A stretch of 64,000 nt of DNA from positions 148,620,580-148,684,579 of the forward strand of contig JAHLJT010000631.1 of NCBI GenBank assembly GCA_031308135.1, in the 5' to 3' direction. The notes below the pieces were generated by a model. That model was not told the DNA's origin. It did not search any database and saw only the letters and a list, made by a program, of their open reading frames with translations. Shown piece after piece: positions 20,159 through 33,241 of this stretch (within the stretch, counting starts at the first letter, position 1; the number at the start of each line of letters is the position of its first letter). The position numbers were made by a program, and so were the translations under genes. Source of the stretch: Acheta domesticus (Eukaryota > Arthropoda > Insecta > Orthoptera > Gryllidae).

Positions 20159-23100
20159 ATGGCTCTAATGTCATGGAACGCAAATAGTTTCTCCTCGCGA
20201 CGGGACGACCTTAAACTGTTGTTGTCCCATCACAATCCTATGGTGATTTGTCTTCAAGAGACACACCTTACCCCACTTCGTCCTCTATCTTTTCGCGGAT
20301 TTTCTTTGTACAGGTTCGATGTGGATGATGGTCTCCGCGCTCATGACGGAGTTGCTTCACTCGTGCATGATTCGCTGCTATCTACAGAGGTACCTCTTCA
20401 GACTGACTTTCAAACAGTATGTGTGCAGGTGCACCTCCCATCCCTCACACATACTGTGTGCAACATCTATATCCCTCCAGGTCTGACTATATCAGCAGAC
20501 GAACTCTTAGGGTTGATAAATCAATTGCCTTCTCCATTTATGATAGTCGGCGATGTGAATGCCCACAGTCCTCTCTGGGGCTCTTCCCGCACGTGTCCGA
20601 GAGGCAGTATCTTTGAATCAGTAATAGACACAGCGGATTTGGTTATTCTGAACTCTGGTGAAGCAACTCATTTTGCCGTCGCCACAAACTCAAGCACGTG
20701 TATTTATTTAGTTCTTTGCAGCCCTTCTCTTTCAAACGACCTGCAATGGTCCATCCTAGACGACCTATATGGTAGCGACCACTATCCCATTATCGTCCAC
20801 ATTGATAGACTTGCGCGTGGATTGGCGCGCCCCCCTCAATGGTGCGTCCTTCGTGCTGTCTGGCCGACATTCCAAGCGAATATGAATCTATCAGAGGGTG
20901 AATTTGTTAGTGTGGAGGATATGGCAGCTCATTTTAACACTGCAATATTGCAAGCTGCGGGCACTGCAATCCCCAAGTCGACCGGTCATTCGCGACACCC
21001 CTTTGTCCCGTGGTGGAACTTGGATTGCTCAAGGGCTGTCGGTGCTCGGAAGAAAGCGTTGGCTCGACTTAAACATTATTCAACCGCGGATAACCTTATT
21101 GATTACAAGAGGTGCAGAGCTAAGGCGAGGAGAACCGTATTAGAAAGCAAGAATGCGTCATGGAAGGCATACGTGTCCTCCTTGAATTGCCACACGCCAC
21201 CACGTCTAGTATGGAGGAAGGTGCGTCTAATTAAAGGGTACCCTTCCTCATACTCAGTGCCAGGTCTTAGAAAAAATGGTCAGATAATCACAGATCGAGA
21301 CGCCGTTGTAGAGCAACTTCCCACTCACTATGAAAAGATGTCGAGTTCGGCAAACTACTCTCCAAACTTCCTTTCGTTTAAAGAAAGAATGGAAAATCGC
21401 GCTTTGGATTTTTCGAGCAGAGCACATGAGGATTATAATACCCTTTCTCTATGTATGAAATGCGTTCTGCTCTGAAGCTTGCCAAAAGAACCACTCCAGG
21501 TCCAGACGAAATCCACAACTTAATGTTGCAGCATCTTCCCGAAACTGCCATGGAATTTCTTCTCCGGCTCTTTAACTGTATCTGGGAAGAGCATACTATC
21601 CCTACCATGTGGCGAGTAGCTATCATCGTCCCAGTTCCCAAAGTGGGGAAAGATCGATCACTGCCATCAAGTTATCGACCTATTTCCCTCACAAGCTGTG
21701 TAAGCAAAGTGCTGGAACGCATGGTGAATCAGCATCTAGCCTGGACCTTGGAGCATAAAAAACTGTTGACGCCAATCCAAAGCGGTTTTAGACGAAACCG
21801 ATCTACCTTGGACCACCTCGTTTCGCTGGCAACAGCTATCTCTACATCGTTCGTCTTGAAACAACATGTAGTGGCTATATTATTTGATATAGAAAAGGCC
21901 TACGACACCACCTGGAGGTACGGCATTCTGCAAACCCTGCACTCTTGGGGATTTAAGGGGAAGCTTCCGCTATTACTCCAAAACTTCTTATTGAATAGTC
22001 CCTTCCGTGTTCGTGTGGGTGATAGACTTTCTCGTAGTCACCCCCTTGAAAATGGTATCCCTTAAGGATCAGTTCTGAGTGTCACTCTGTTTGCCATCGC
22101 CATCAATGGTATAGCGTCGAGTGTACGAGAACCTGTTAAGTCATCGTTATTTGTAGATGACTTTGATATCTTCTCTTCCTCCAGCAGCATCAGCGTGATC
22201 CAGAGGCAACTCCAAATGGTGCTCAACAAGCTCCACGAATGGAGTACGTCAACAGGCTTTAAATTCTCTTCTACTAAATGTATCGGTTTGCATTTCTGTA
22301 GGATATACCATTTGCATAGTAATCCAGTCCTTCACTTGGCAGGAAACCCGCTTCCATTTGCAGAATCTGCCAGGTTTCTGGGGCTTACATTTGACAAGTC
22401 TCTCACCTGGCGCGCTCACATCCGTGGACTACAAACCAGATGTGTATCTCCCCTTAATCTTCTCCGAATGCTGAATGGTACATCATGGGGTGCCGACCGC
22501 ACTACCCTTTTGCGGCTGTATAGATCACTCATCCGCTCAGTTTTGGACTACGGTAGTGAAGTGTATGGCTCAGCAGCTCCCTCCACTCTGCGACCCATCA
22601 ATAGTATACACCACGCGGGTATCCGTCTAGCAACAGGCGCATACCGAACCAGCCGAATTGAGTGCCTTCTATCCGAGGCTGGCGAGCCTTCCTTAAAACG
22701 ATATTTTATTAGCATCTTACGGAGCTAAAGTATCAGGACTCCCTAATCATCCTTGCCGCCAAATAATTATCCATCCTGAATATGAAACATCATATATTCT
22801 TGGAACATCGCTGCCTCAGCCTCCAGGTATTCGATTGCAAAATCTTGTGCGGGACCTTAATGTTGATCTTCCTACACCCATGAAACCCCCAAGTCACTCC
22901 ATTCCTCCATGGAAACTCCTCCGCCCGAATATTGATTTCAGACTATCCAACCTGCCTAAACTAACGACTAGTCCTCTTGCTTACCAGATACATTTTGAGG
23001 AAATGAGGGCCGCCTACCCAGATCATGTATTCTTATATACAGACGGCTCTTCGTGCAATGATGCGGTGGCTTGTAGTTTTTATTGTATCAGGGTCACAAA

Positions 23101-23836
23101 ATCATATCGGCTATATTCTCAGTGCAGTACCTTCACTGCTGAAATGTATGCAATTCTTGAAGCCCTAAAATACATCGAGTCAACGACCTTACGCCAAGTA
23201 GTTCTTTGTTCCGATTCTCTTAGCTCGTTACAAGCTGTCTCGCGTTCTTCCTCAGACTACCTGACGGAATCTATTCAAAACATCATTCATCGCCTTCTGT
23301 CTCGCCACTACGATCTAATACTGAGTTGGGTCCCAGGCCTTGTGGGAATCATAGGGAACGATTTGGCTGACCGGGCGGCAAAATCGGCAACGGAGAATAC
23401 TCATATTGACATTCCTTTCGTACCATCGTCCGATGTTAAAGCTTCTTTAAAACGACTGATCTTTAGAGCGTGGCAAACAGAGTGGCACAATACCGCCTTT
23501 AAACTAAGCGTAATGAAGGATACTGTTAATCCCTGGCGTTCCTCATCCCGACCTTCTAGGCGCGAGGAAGTTATTTTAACCCGTCTGCGTATCGGACACT
23601 GTCACTTCTCCCACAGTTTCCTCATTCGAGGAGAATCTCCTCCTTCCTGTGACTCGTGCAGGGCGGCTCTCTCTGTGGAACACGTCCTCCTACATTGTTT
23701 GAGATTTGATGGCAGCCGACGTAGACATGCTCTGGGCAAATCTCTACGAGAGGTGCTCGGAGATGACGATTCCGCGCTCGCAAAGCTTTTTTGGTTTTTT
23801 GAGAGAATGCGGAATATACAATTTTATATGACATAG
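20159..23836 (+). pseudogene. I-like ORF2 polyprotein, copy A, broken
   Basis: ATG at 20159. The AP endonuclease (about 20170-20810) keeps the WNAN, QETH, GDVNAH and SDHYPI motifs, but the conserved Asp of the SSIDLALC-type motif is Tyr here. RT follows: fingers RPISLTSCVSKVLERMVNQH, motif A LFDIEKAYD, motif B with the Gln of PQG changed to a TAA stop at 22063-22065, and catalytic FVDD intact. RNase H (from about 22990) has YTDGSS, AEMYAILEAL, CSDSLSSL and GNDLADRAAK. A Cys-His tail follows (HCHFSH, CDSC, EHVLLHC). Frameshifts lie near 21460 and 22700. Without these three lesions it would be a standard EN-RT-RNase H protein. Confidence 0.88.
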
Positions 23837-24059
23837 GGACATGTTTTACTGGCCCCAAATTCTGTTTTATTCTGTCTGCTTAATTATTTTATGTATAATT
23901 GTAGTGTTCTTCTTTAAGGTATACATGTTCTTTTAAATTAGTAGGCAAGTGCACCAATTGCACTTTTATTAGAACTTCAATATATTTGTTTTTAGAAAAC
24001 TTTGACATGGGCGCCAATGACCTTAGCAGTTGAAGCGCCCTTTAAACCTAATCAATCAA

Positions 24060-24440
24060 TCAAAGTGAACTAGCCTATAATTTTGAACTAATTATGTTCT
24101 AATCTTGTAGCAAAATAAAAAATTTTATACTTAATTATAAACCAACAAAAAAGACATTCAAAAGTGGGGGTGCTAGCTTGACGTCAACCAACCACCTCCA
24201 CTTTTCAGAAATTCAAAATCACCTAGCCCATTGTTGTCTACTAATTATGTGCTAATTTTGTACCACAATTACAAATTTTGTACTCCCATATAAACAAAAA
24301 ACGGTTGCAAAAGATACAATTTTTGCACATATTTACGAATTTTTTAAACCCCTTTCGAGTCACACTTCGAAGTTTAAATACACTCGGCGATTTGCTACTA
24401 GACTAACCTTTCACGAGTTTGTTTTTAAAATTTTATCTGG
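24060..24440. repeat. Two diverged units of a tandem repeat (target of copy A)
   Basis: The sequence 18261-18296 plus 24070-24200 forms one unit, and about 24205-24330 a second, related one. Both share CAGAAATTCAAA, then CTAG-CC, then ACTAATTATGT, then CTAAT-TTGTA. Copy A interrupted the first unit. No gene was seen. It ends where I-like copy B begins. Confidence 0.65.
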
Positions 24441-26730
24441 TCCCCCAACGGAGATATTGCAATCGGAGGCAGAAAAAAGGAAAGAAAAAATCCTCTTAAC
24501 TCCTTAAATAACGGCTCTCCTATCCTGGAATCTAAATGGATTTTCCCTCCGACGGAGCGAATTAAAACTCTTGTCCCGTTATACATCCTCAATTTTTTGT
24601 TTACAGGAAACCCATCTTTCTCAACCACGGCCCATACACTTTCGCGGTTTCACTCCTTGTAGAGTTGATTTCGATGACGGCCTCCGTGCTCACGGTGGAG
24701 TTATTACTTTGGCTCGCTGCATTCTGCAGAATTCGCCGTTCAAACCGGCCTTCAGTCTGTGTGCAGGTGTATCTTCCGCCCCCCTCACTCACTGATTGTA
24801 ACATCTATATTCCCCCAAGACAAACGGTGGCGGTTGATGACTTCTTAGGTCTAATAAACCAATTGCCTACACCTTTCTTGGCTGTGGGGGATGTAAACGT
24901 CCACTGCCCTCTTTGGGGTTTTTCTCGTACTTTTCAAAGAGGTGCTGTTTTGGAATCTGTCATTAACACTATGAATTTGGCTTTTCTCAACAGGGGAACC
25001 AACACAGTTTGCCGTAGCTACGAATTCGAGCACGGCTAGTGTTGTAGCCCTCTGCAGCTTTTCACTTGCTTCCTCTATGCCGTGGTCCATATTAGAAAAC
25101 CTTTATGGAGGTGACCATTACCCCACTATTGTCCACATTAATCACCTTCGCTGTGGTCTTGCTCGGTCCCCTCAATGGATCGTGCAACGGGCTGACTGGT
25201 CGACATTCCGAAATAACCATCCACCATCCTGTCAGATGGTCCCTTCGGAAATGTGGAAACAATTTAATAGCGCTGTACTCGCTGCTGCTTCTATCGCAAT
25301 TCCGAAGTCAAGTAGTAAATCGCGACACCCTTTCGTTCCGAAGTGGAATGCGAACTGCTCTAGAGCGGTCAGTGCCCGAAAAAAGGCACTGGTACGTCTC
25401 AGACATTACCCAACTTTGGAAAAGATGCAGGGCGAAGGCTAAGAGAACTAGAGAGCAAAAATGCATCGTGGAGAGTGTACGTCTCGTCTCTCAATTGTCA
25501 CACGCTTCCACGCCCGGTATGGAGAAGAATTCGTCAGATAAAAGGACACTCTTACCCAAATACGGTGCCAGGACTCTTTATAAATGGAGAATGGTCACAT
25601 CTCCAGAAAGAATTTTAGAGGAACACGCCGCGCACTATGAACATATGTCAAATTCGGCGAACTACGCTCCTGACTTTCTTTTGATCAAGGACAGGATGGA
25701 GAGCCGTCCGTTGGATTTCTCCTGGAAATATTGTCAGGACTCTTTAATCATCCTTGTCGCCGAATAATCACTCGCCCAAAATATGAATCTTATATTCTTC
25801 GAACATCGCTACCCCAGCATTCGATTGCGAAATCTTTTGGGGGATCTTAATGTCAAACTTCCCACTCCTGTGAAACCCCCAAATGATCCTATCCCCCCTT
25901 AGAAACTCCTCCTCCCCAATATTGACCTCAGGTTCTCTAATCTTTCCAAACAAATTACTAGTCCTCTGGTTTACCAGAGTCCGTTCCAGAGTATGAGCGA
26001 ATCGTATCCGGATAATCTATTCTTGTACACAGACTGGTCATCGCACAATGACGCAGTGGTATGTAGTTTTCATTGTATCAGGGCCACCAAATCATATCGG
26101 CTTCATTCTCAATGCAGTACATTCACTGCTGAAATGTATGCAATTCTCAAAGCCCTAAAATACATCGAGTCAACGTTGCGGCGAGTACTTTTTTCTGATT
26201 CTCTCAGCTCTCTTCAGGCTGTCTCCCGTCCTTCGTCAGACTACCTGACAAAATCAGTTCAATACCTGATGCATAGTCTTCTGTCCCACCACTATGACCT
26301 GGTTCTTAGTTGGGTTCCAGGCCATGTGGGAATTACAGGGAATGAGCTGGCCGACCAAGCGGCGAAATTAGCTACTCGTAATACTCGCATTGACGTTCCT
26401 GCTGTACCATTGTCCGATGTTGAGGCTTACTTGAAACAATCCTTGTTTAGAGCGTGGCAAACAGAGTGGCACAATACCACTTTTAAACTAAGTGGGATAA
26501 AGAATTCTGTAATTCCCTGGCGTTCCTTATCTGGCTCCTTTAGACTTGAGGATGCCATTTTAACCCGTCTTCGTGTCGGACACTGCCACTTTTCTCACGG
26601 TTTCCTCCTTCGAGGAGAATCTCCTCCCGTATGTAACGCATGCGGGACGGTTGTCTGTGGAACACGTCCTCCTTAACTGTAGGAAATTTGTTGGCAACCG
26701 ACGAAGACATGGCCCGAGCAACGCGCTACG
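24440..26730 (+). mobile_element. I-like copy B, RT-deleted fragment
   Basis: Starts at the extreme 3' end of ORF1, runs through the endonuclease (about 24500-25140) and linker, then jumps near 25725 from the pre-RT region (equivalent to A about 21413) to the post-RT region (equivalent to A about 22727). It therefore lacks about 1.3 kb including the whole RT catalytic core. RNase H continues to about 26730 with AEMYAILKAL, FSDSLSSL and GNELADQAAK. Several frameshifts break it. It is fused directly to ORF1 fragment E. Confidence 0.82.
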
Positions 26731-26732
26731 CT

Positions 26733-27408
26733 AGTGTTAGAGGTTCGGCCACACACAGCAGTGGTGCATGGCAGACTCCCCGGTGTGCGGTAAGTGTGGG
26801 AATTCTATGCACGAACCTGAACCCTGCGCCATTACACCACACTGTGTTAATTGCCAAGGTGACCACTCGGCCAATTATAAGCAATGTCCAATTTTGTGAG
26901 GGAAAAAGAAATCAGAAGATTACAGCTACTGAGGTGTCATTTCCAGAGGCCAAGCGTCTGTTCGTAGTGAGGAACCATATCGATCTCTCTCGCTCCTTCT
27001 CTGACGCAGTTAAGGTTAACTCTCCGGGGGTAGCAGCGAGCTGTCAAACAGAACAAGCTGTCCCCCAAATGGTGAGCTTCGCATGCCAGGTGTCCCCAGT
27101 GGACCTCCCTGACGATACCTCACCCCTCCAAGGTGGAAGAGTTGTCATTCCTACAAAGTACAAAAAAAAAGAGAAAACCTCAGCCATCGCAGTCGTCGAA
27201 ACTGTCACCTAAGCCAGTCTCAATGGACACTGATGTCACGCGCACTTCTGCCTCAGACCCGGCCACTAAAATAAAGCCAAGAATTATTCCCTCCGAAACT
27301 CGCACTGAGCTAAAATAAAGCCAAGAATTATTCCCTCCGAAACTTGCACTGAGCTAGCATCTAGCGCCCCGGGCAATATCAAGGAGGTGTCAGCTTCGGA
27401 GGAAAGCC
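26733..27408 (+). pseudogene. I-like ORF1 fragment E (zinc-knuckle to tail)
   Basis: Homologous to copy A ORF1 from the first zinc knuckle (A about 19455) to near its C-terminus (SFPEAKR, DLSRSFSDAVK, ASCQTEQAVPQ, GGRVVIPTKYK). It begins abruptly after the RNase H end of copy B and ends where the 5' end of copy C begins. The knuckle part is frameshifted. It contains a 44-bp tandem duplication at 27266-27353. Confidence 0.8.
27266..27353. repeat. 44-bp tandem duplication
   Basis: Two nearly identical 44-bp units (27266-27309 and 27310-27353) begin CTAAAATAAAGCCAAGAATT. It lies in the degenerate tail of ORF1 fragment E and probably arose by slippage or repair. Confidence 0.85.
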
Positions 27409-27947
27409 GGTCGAGGTGGGTTGGTCCACGTCCTGACGGGGGGATGCAGAGAAGGCTCTCAAGTGTTCCTTTCTCCATTTTTTCATCTTCTTGCTTCTCA
27501 TTTCATGTCATGTACATTCTTTTCACTCTTTTTTTCTTCCTCACTGGCCTTCTCTGTATGCTGAACGCCCACCCATGTGTTTGCCGTGCATGGCGACCCG
27601 TGTCGGAGGGAATGTGTGTCCTGGCAGTTGAGGTACCTGTTTGTTTCCCTATCTAGTCCTAGTGCTACTGTTCGCCTTGCACTAAGGGGTACGTTGATTA
27701 CGTATTTTGGGGAACATTCCCTGTAGGTTCCAACACACTCGCTTTGGCCGAGCTAACCCACTCCCGATCAATCGGCTCGGACTAGGTCTTGTACTGAACT
27801 CCAGGGTGAGCGGGGAGATCCACGGCGGTGCAGCGCTGTGTTATTCCCCCACCATATCCTCGTGGCAACCCTGGCACTCCGATGGAGTGTCCCCTTGTTG
27901 GGCTCCGTGGTGGGTGGGGAACAAGAGGATGAACCTATTCCATCTAT

Positions 27948-29295
27948 ATGGATACTTCACCTTTCCTCCCGCCCTCTTCCGCAAGGAATAGGAGATGTGC
28001 CGAGAGAACCATCGACTTGAATAGTTTCTTTTCTAGAGAAGATGATCGACCCAAGATGCCTCGTTTCCTCTTCATGTCATGCGCTGAGGATGGTAAAACT
28101 TGTAAAACTGTAAGTGCTGTCCGTCTGGCGCGAACCATAGAAGAGGCTTACGGGAAGCTCCAAGCGGTCGTGCGACAGAGGAACGGAACGATTCTTTTTG
28201 TAGCACGTGCCGACGAGCAAATTGGAAAAATTAAAAATACAAAGCAGATTGCCGGCCTCCAGGTAGTAGTCACGGTTCATCCCACCTTGCACCTGTGCAA
28301 AGGCGTGGTAAATCACGAGGACTTTGCTACAGAAACAGAGGAAGATCTTCTAAACTTTTTTAAGACCTTTGGCGTGACTCAGGTGTACAGGATCGGAAGG
28401 AAGGAGCAGGGGAAAATGATCCCTTCTTCTACCCTGATCCTTACTTTTGACCGACCACCCCTCCCGGAAGGATCGTTACCGCTTTCTACAACCTACGTGT
28501 GCGGCAGTATGTGCCGAACCCTTTGCGCTGCTTCAAGTGCCAAAGGTTTGGGGCATACTCAGCAGCGATGTATGTCCGTAAACGCGGTTTGCGGGAAGTG
28601 CGGATCGTCAGTTCACGACCAACAGCCCTGCGACAAACCACCGCACTGTGTGAAATGCGAAGGCGATCACCCAGCCAACGACAACCAGTGTCCCACGTTT
28701 CTCTGAGAAAGGGAAATCCAAAAAATAAGAGTAACCGAAAAGGTTTCCTTCCCTGAGGCGAAGCGTAGGTTCCAAATCAGGAATCCAGTGGACGTATCAC
28801 GATCTTTTTCCAGTGCTGTAAAACCTAAGTCCCCGGGGGTAGCAGCGAGTTGTCAAACTCACTGTACCCCAGCGGTAGTTTCGCACTTTAGTTGTCAGGT
28901 GTCGCCGACAGACTTCCCCGAAGATTCGGCATGTATCCAAGGTGGGAAAATTATCATTCCCACAAAGTACAAAAAAACTGTCCAAAAGCTCCACCAGACA
29001 TCGACCACTTCAACTGAGACTTCTACTGAAATCGATCTTAAGCAGACACCGCCTCCCAGGAAAAATACGCCATCCAAATCCCGTCCACCTCTTTCTGTTT
29101 CCGAGAATCACATCGGACGATCCTCCAGCTCTTGTAGATCTCGGTCACCCGTGGCCAAAAGTCGGGAAATCTCCCCGACACAGACGACAATATCCAGCAG
29201 CAGTCAGGATGACTGCTGTTGATGAAGAACCCCACGAGAGTTCCTCTACAACCATTCAGAAGGTGAGAAAGAAAAAAAAGCAACCAAAGAAATAA
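27948..29295 (+). pseudogene. I-like ORF1, copy C, broken
   Basis: The Met start equals that of copy A. Two compensating frameshifts bracket the first zinc knuckle (about 28460 and 28555), so RCFKCQRFG is in another frame, while GHTQQRCM, CGKCGSSVHDQQPC and CVKCEGDHPANDNQC are in the main frame. A TGA at 28704-28706 replaces the Lys codon seen in copy A. The Ser/Pro-rich tail continues in frame to a stop at 29222. A basic end resembling that of copy A lies in the +1 frame to 29295. Confidence 0.82.
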
Positions 29296-29304
29296 TTTCT
29301 CGTA

Positions 29305-32300
29305 ATGGCTCTCTCATGGAACTTAAATGGTCTTCGTGCTCACTCAGAAGAATTAAGATTAATAATTTCTCGCCACAAACCATTTATAGTCTGTCTTCAG
29401 GAAACTCATCTTCTCCCTCATCATCCCCTGTCTCTTCGCGGATTTAACATCTATCGGTTCGATCAAGACGACGGACTTCGTGCTCACGGCGGCGTCGCGG
29501 TACTCATCCGCGTCTCCCTGTTCTCTGAGGAACACAACGTTCGAACCGACCTCCAAACAGTTTGCGTTCGGGTACACCTACTATCCTTTTCTTTTACGGT
29601 GTATAGTATATACTTTCCCCCTGGCCAAGTCGTGTCACAAGAGGAACTCGTAGATGTTTTTTCTCAGTTGCCCGCCCCTTTTCTTATTGCGGGGGATTTT
29701 AATGCCCACAATCCCCTCTGGGGTGGCACGAGGACCTGCCCGAGAGGTTCTATCCTCGAAAATATTATTGACCAGCAAAACTTAATTCTTCTGAATTCCG
29801 GGAATCACACTCATTTCTCCATGGCGTCAAACTCCTTCTCGTCAATCGATCTGGCACTCTGCAGTCCATCCCTATCTACCATGGTAGAGTGGACTGTACT
29901 CGATGATCTACATGGGAGTGACCATTTTCCCATTTTGGTCTACTTTAATGTCCCTAATTTAGACGTCATCCACCCTCCTCGCTGGCTATTCCATCGAGCC
30001 CACTGGGATACATTCAGCGAGAAAATTATAATGCCAGACCACTTTTCAAATAATATCAATACCTTGGTGGCCCAATTTACCGACGCCCTTCTTCGCGCAG
30101 CCACCATTGCAATCCCGAAGTCTACGTGTCGGCCACGACGCGTCCCTGTGCCTTGGTGGAATGCTGACTGTGCCACCGCGGTGCGTGACCGAAAGCAAGC
30201 ACCCGCGAGGCTCAATAGGTTCCCCACCGCATCAAACCTGATCGATTTCAAAAGAAAGCTGGCCAGAGCCAGATTAGTAATACGAGAAAGTAAGACCGCT
30301 TCCTGGAGAGCCTTTATTTCTTCTCTTTCTTGCCATACCCCGCCTAAAGTAGTATGGCGAAAGATCCGACAGATCGGAAGAAGATTTCCCCCACCATCTG
30401 TCCCAGGAGTTCTTATTAATGGAAATCTTATTACTTCTCCAGAAGAAGTAGTTGAATTGGCCTGTCATTATGAAAATACCTCCAGTTCCTTACACTACTC
30501 CCCTAGCTTCTTGAAAACGAAGAGTAGAATGGAGAAATGCAGATTGGACTTCTCAACTTGCCTGGAGGAAGATTATAACGCCCCTTTCTCCATGGATGAA
30601 TTTTCCTGTGCGCTCGCCCGTGGGAAAGATTCTGCTCCAGGACCAGACCAGATACACAACCAAATGTTAAAACACCTGACGGAATAGGCACGTATTTTTC
30701 TCCTCCGTATCTTCAACAAGATTTGGATGGAACATACCTTTCCTAGGACCTGGCGCGAAGCGATTATTATTCCTATTCCTAAAGAAGGAAAGGACAGGAC
30801 AAAGCCGTCAACCTACCGCCCAATCTCGCTCACAAGCTGTATATGCAAACTTCTGGAGCGAATGGTGAACACGCGTTTGATCTGGCGCCTGGAACAGAGA
30901 AACCTACTTACACCCATCCAATGTGGTTTCCGGAAGAACAGGTCAACCATGGACCACCTTGTCACCCTTACCACACAGATCTCCGCTTTCGTGCTATGTC
31001 AACACCTGGTAGGAATTTTCTTCGATATAGAGAAAGCATATGATACTACCTGGAGGTACGGCATTCTTCGCACCATCCATTCTTGGGGTCTTAGGGGCCG
31101 GCTCCCCTTTTTTTAGTAGCCTTTCTTTCCTTAAGATACTTCCGCGTTCGCCTTGGTGACACGGTATCCGCCAGCCACCACTTAGAAAACGGAGTCCCTC
31201 AGGGCTCAATTCTGAGTGTCACTCTGTTTGCCATTGCTATCAATAGTATAGCGTCGATAATCCGAGAGCCGGTGAAAGCATCGCTCTTCGTTAACGACTT
31301 TGCCATTTTCTGCTCTTCCAAGAGTATTCAAGTGATAGAGAGACAATTACAACTTGTCCTCAACAAATTGCAGGAATGGAGTGACGCGACAGGTTTTAAA
31401 TTCTCCGCATCAAAAACTAACTGTATGCACTTCTGCAGGATTCATCATCTCCATAACCACCCCGATCTTTTTCTTGGAAGCCATCTTGTACCTTCTGTGG
31501 ACTCTGCAACTTTCCTTGGGCTTACTTTCGATAAGAGACTAACTTGGCGAAATCATATACGTAAACTGAAAAGCCGATGTGTCTCACCTCTGAACCTCCT
31601 GCGCCCCCTTACAGGCAGCTCTTGGGGAGCAGACCGTGTGTGTCTCTTGCGTTTGTATAGAATCCTCATCCGGTCTATTTTGGATTATGGATGTATTGTA
31701 TATGGGTCAGCGTCACCATCAACCCTCCGGCCATTAAATACCATTCACAACGCCGGTATAAGGATTAGTACAGGCGCCTACCGCACGAGTCGCATCGAAT
31801 GCCTCTTGGCCGAAGCTGGAGAACCATCTCTGAGCCGAAGGCGAGATATTTTATTAGCCTCTTATGGGGCTAAAGTGTCGGGACTTGTTGACCACCCTTT
31901 TCCTCTTATAATCATCCACCCAAAGTATGAGTCCTCGTACATTCTTCGAACATCGTTACCCCATCCCCCAGGTATTAGATTACGAAATCGTCTCCGGGAA
32001 TTAAATGTCGAACTTCCCACCCCTGTGAAACCCACAATTGACGGGTTTCCCCCTTGGAAACTCCTCCTTCCCAGTATTGACTTCAGACTCTCCAATCTGC
32101 CCAAACAAACTACTAGTCCTCTGGTTTACCAGAAGCAGTTTCTGGATATGAGAGAATCCTATCCGGATTCTTATACACGGATGGTTCATCGTGCAGCGAC
32201 GCGGTGGCATGTGGTTTTTACTGTATCAGGGCCACCAAATCATTTCGGCTTCACTCCAAGTGCAGTATATTCACTGCCGAAATGTATGCAATTTTTGAGG

Positions 32301-32968
32301 CCCTAAAATACATTGAATCAGCGACGTTGCGGCGAGTAGTTATCTGTTCCGATTCTCTCAGCTCTCTTCAAGCTGTCTCCCGTCCTTCGTCAGACTACCT
32401 GACGTTATCCGTTCAAAGCCTGATTCATCGTCTTCTCTCCCGCCGCTATGACCTAGTACTTAGTCGGGTCCCAGGCCACGTGAGTATCAGAGGGAACGAA
32501 CGGGCTGACCAGGCGGAGAAATCAGCGACTCGTAAAACTCGTATCGACATCCCTTCTGTGCCATTGTCCGATGTTCAGGCTTTCTTGAAACGATCCGTGC
32601 TTAGAGCGTGGCAAACAGAGTGGCACAATAGCACTTTCAAACTAAGTGCGATAAAGAATTCTGTGTATCCCTGGCGCTCTTCATCACGGTCCTGTAGGCG
32701 CGAGGAAGTTATTTTAACCCGTCTTCGTATCGGACACTGCCATTTTTCTCACGGTTTCATTCTTCGAAATGAGACTCCCCCTATCTGTGACTCGTGCAAG
32801 ACTGTTCTTTCCGTGGAACACGTCCTGCCGTACTGTAGGAAATTTGTTGGCAGTCGACGAAGACATGACCTGGGCAACTCGCTACAAGTGGTGGTCGGGG
32901 ATGACGATTCTACGCTCTCAAAACTTTTTTGTTTTTTGAGAGAAAGCAGAATATATAATTTTATTTGA
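29305..32968 (+). pseudogene. I-like ORF2 polyprotein, copy C, broken
   Basis: The endonuclease is intact by motif: SWNLNGL, QETH, GDFNAH, SSIDLALCS and SDHFPI. A TAG at 30685-30687 interrupts the start of RT. RT continues in the same frame (YRPISLTSC, FFDIEKAYD) until a frameshift near 31110. The palm then has FVND where FVDD is expected, a damaged catalytic motif. A deletion near 32170 shifts the frame at the start of RNase H (YTDGSS in another frame). RNase H follows with AEMYAIFEAL, CSDSLSSL and GNERADQAEK. The Cys-His tail has HCHFSH, CDSC and EHVLPYC. Confidence 0.85.
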
Positions 32969-33241
32969 AAGAACAATGTTTTATGTTGTTTTTTGGCCCC
33001 TTTACAGCCAATTTTTCGTTTTAAGATAAATTTTACTTTTTCTATTTTCCTTCTGCCAGTTCTACATGTATTCTTGATGCAGAATTCGAGCCTCCTTTTT
33101 AGCCAATGTACGTGCTTTTAAACAGTGAGTAAGTTACATATGCAACACTGAATATTCTTTTCTCCAAATACTCTGGCATGGGCGCAAATGACCACAGCAG
33201 TCGAAGCGCCCTTTAAACCCTATTCAATCAAATCAAATCAA

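Larger units (their letters stand above)
18297..24060 (+). mobile_element. I-like non-LTR element, copy A, near full length
   Basis: A 5.76-kb element with a 5' leader, ORF1, ORF2 (endonuclease, RT, RNase H) and a 3' end of ATCA-type short repeats. A 10-bp target-site duplication TCAAAGTGAA flanks it (18287-18296 and 24060-24069). The 5' end GAGGTGGGTTGGTCCACG is shared with copies C and D. The RNase H domain and three-knuckle Gag place it near the I/Nimb group; the exact clade is uncertain. ORF2 has two frameshifts and one nonsense codon, so this copy is defective. Confidence 0.9.
27410..33241 (+). mobile_element. I-like non-LTR element, copy C, near full length
   Basis: A complete 5' leader, broken ORF1, broken ORF2 and a 3' tail CAATCAAATCAAATCAAT. 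It begins inside ORF1 fragment E, but the sequence after its tail is unrelated to ORF1 and no target-site duplication could be matched, so one junction has been rearranged since insertion. Moderate nucleotide divergence from copy A marks it as a separate insertion. Confidence 0.88.
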
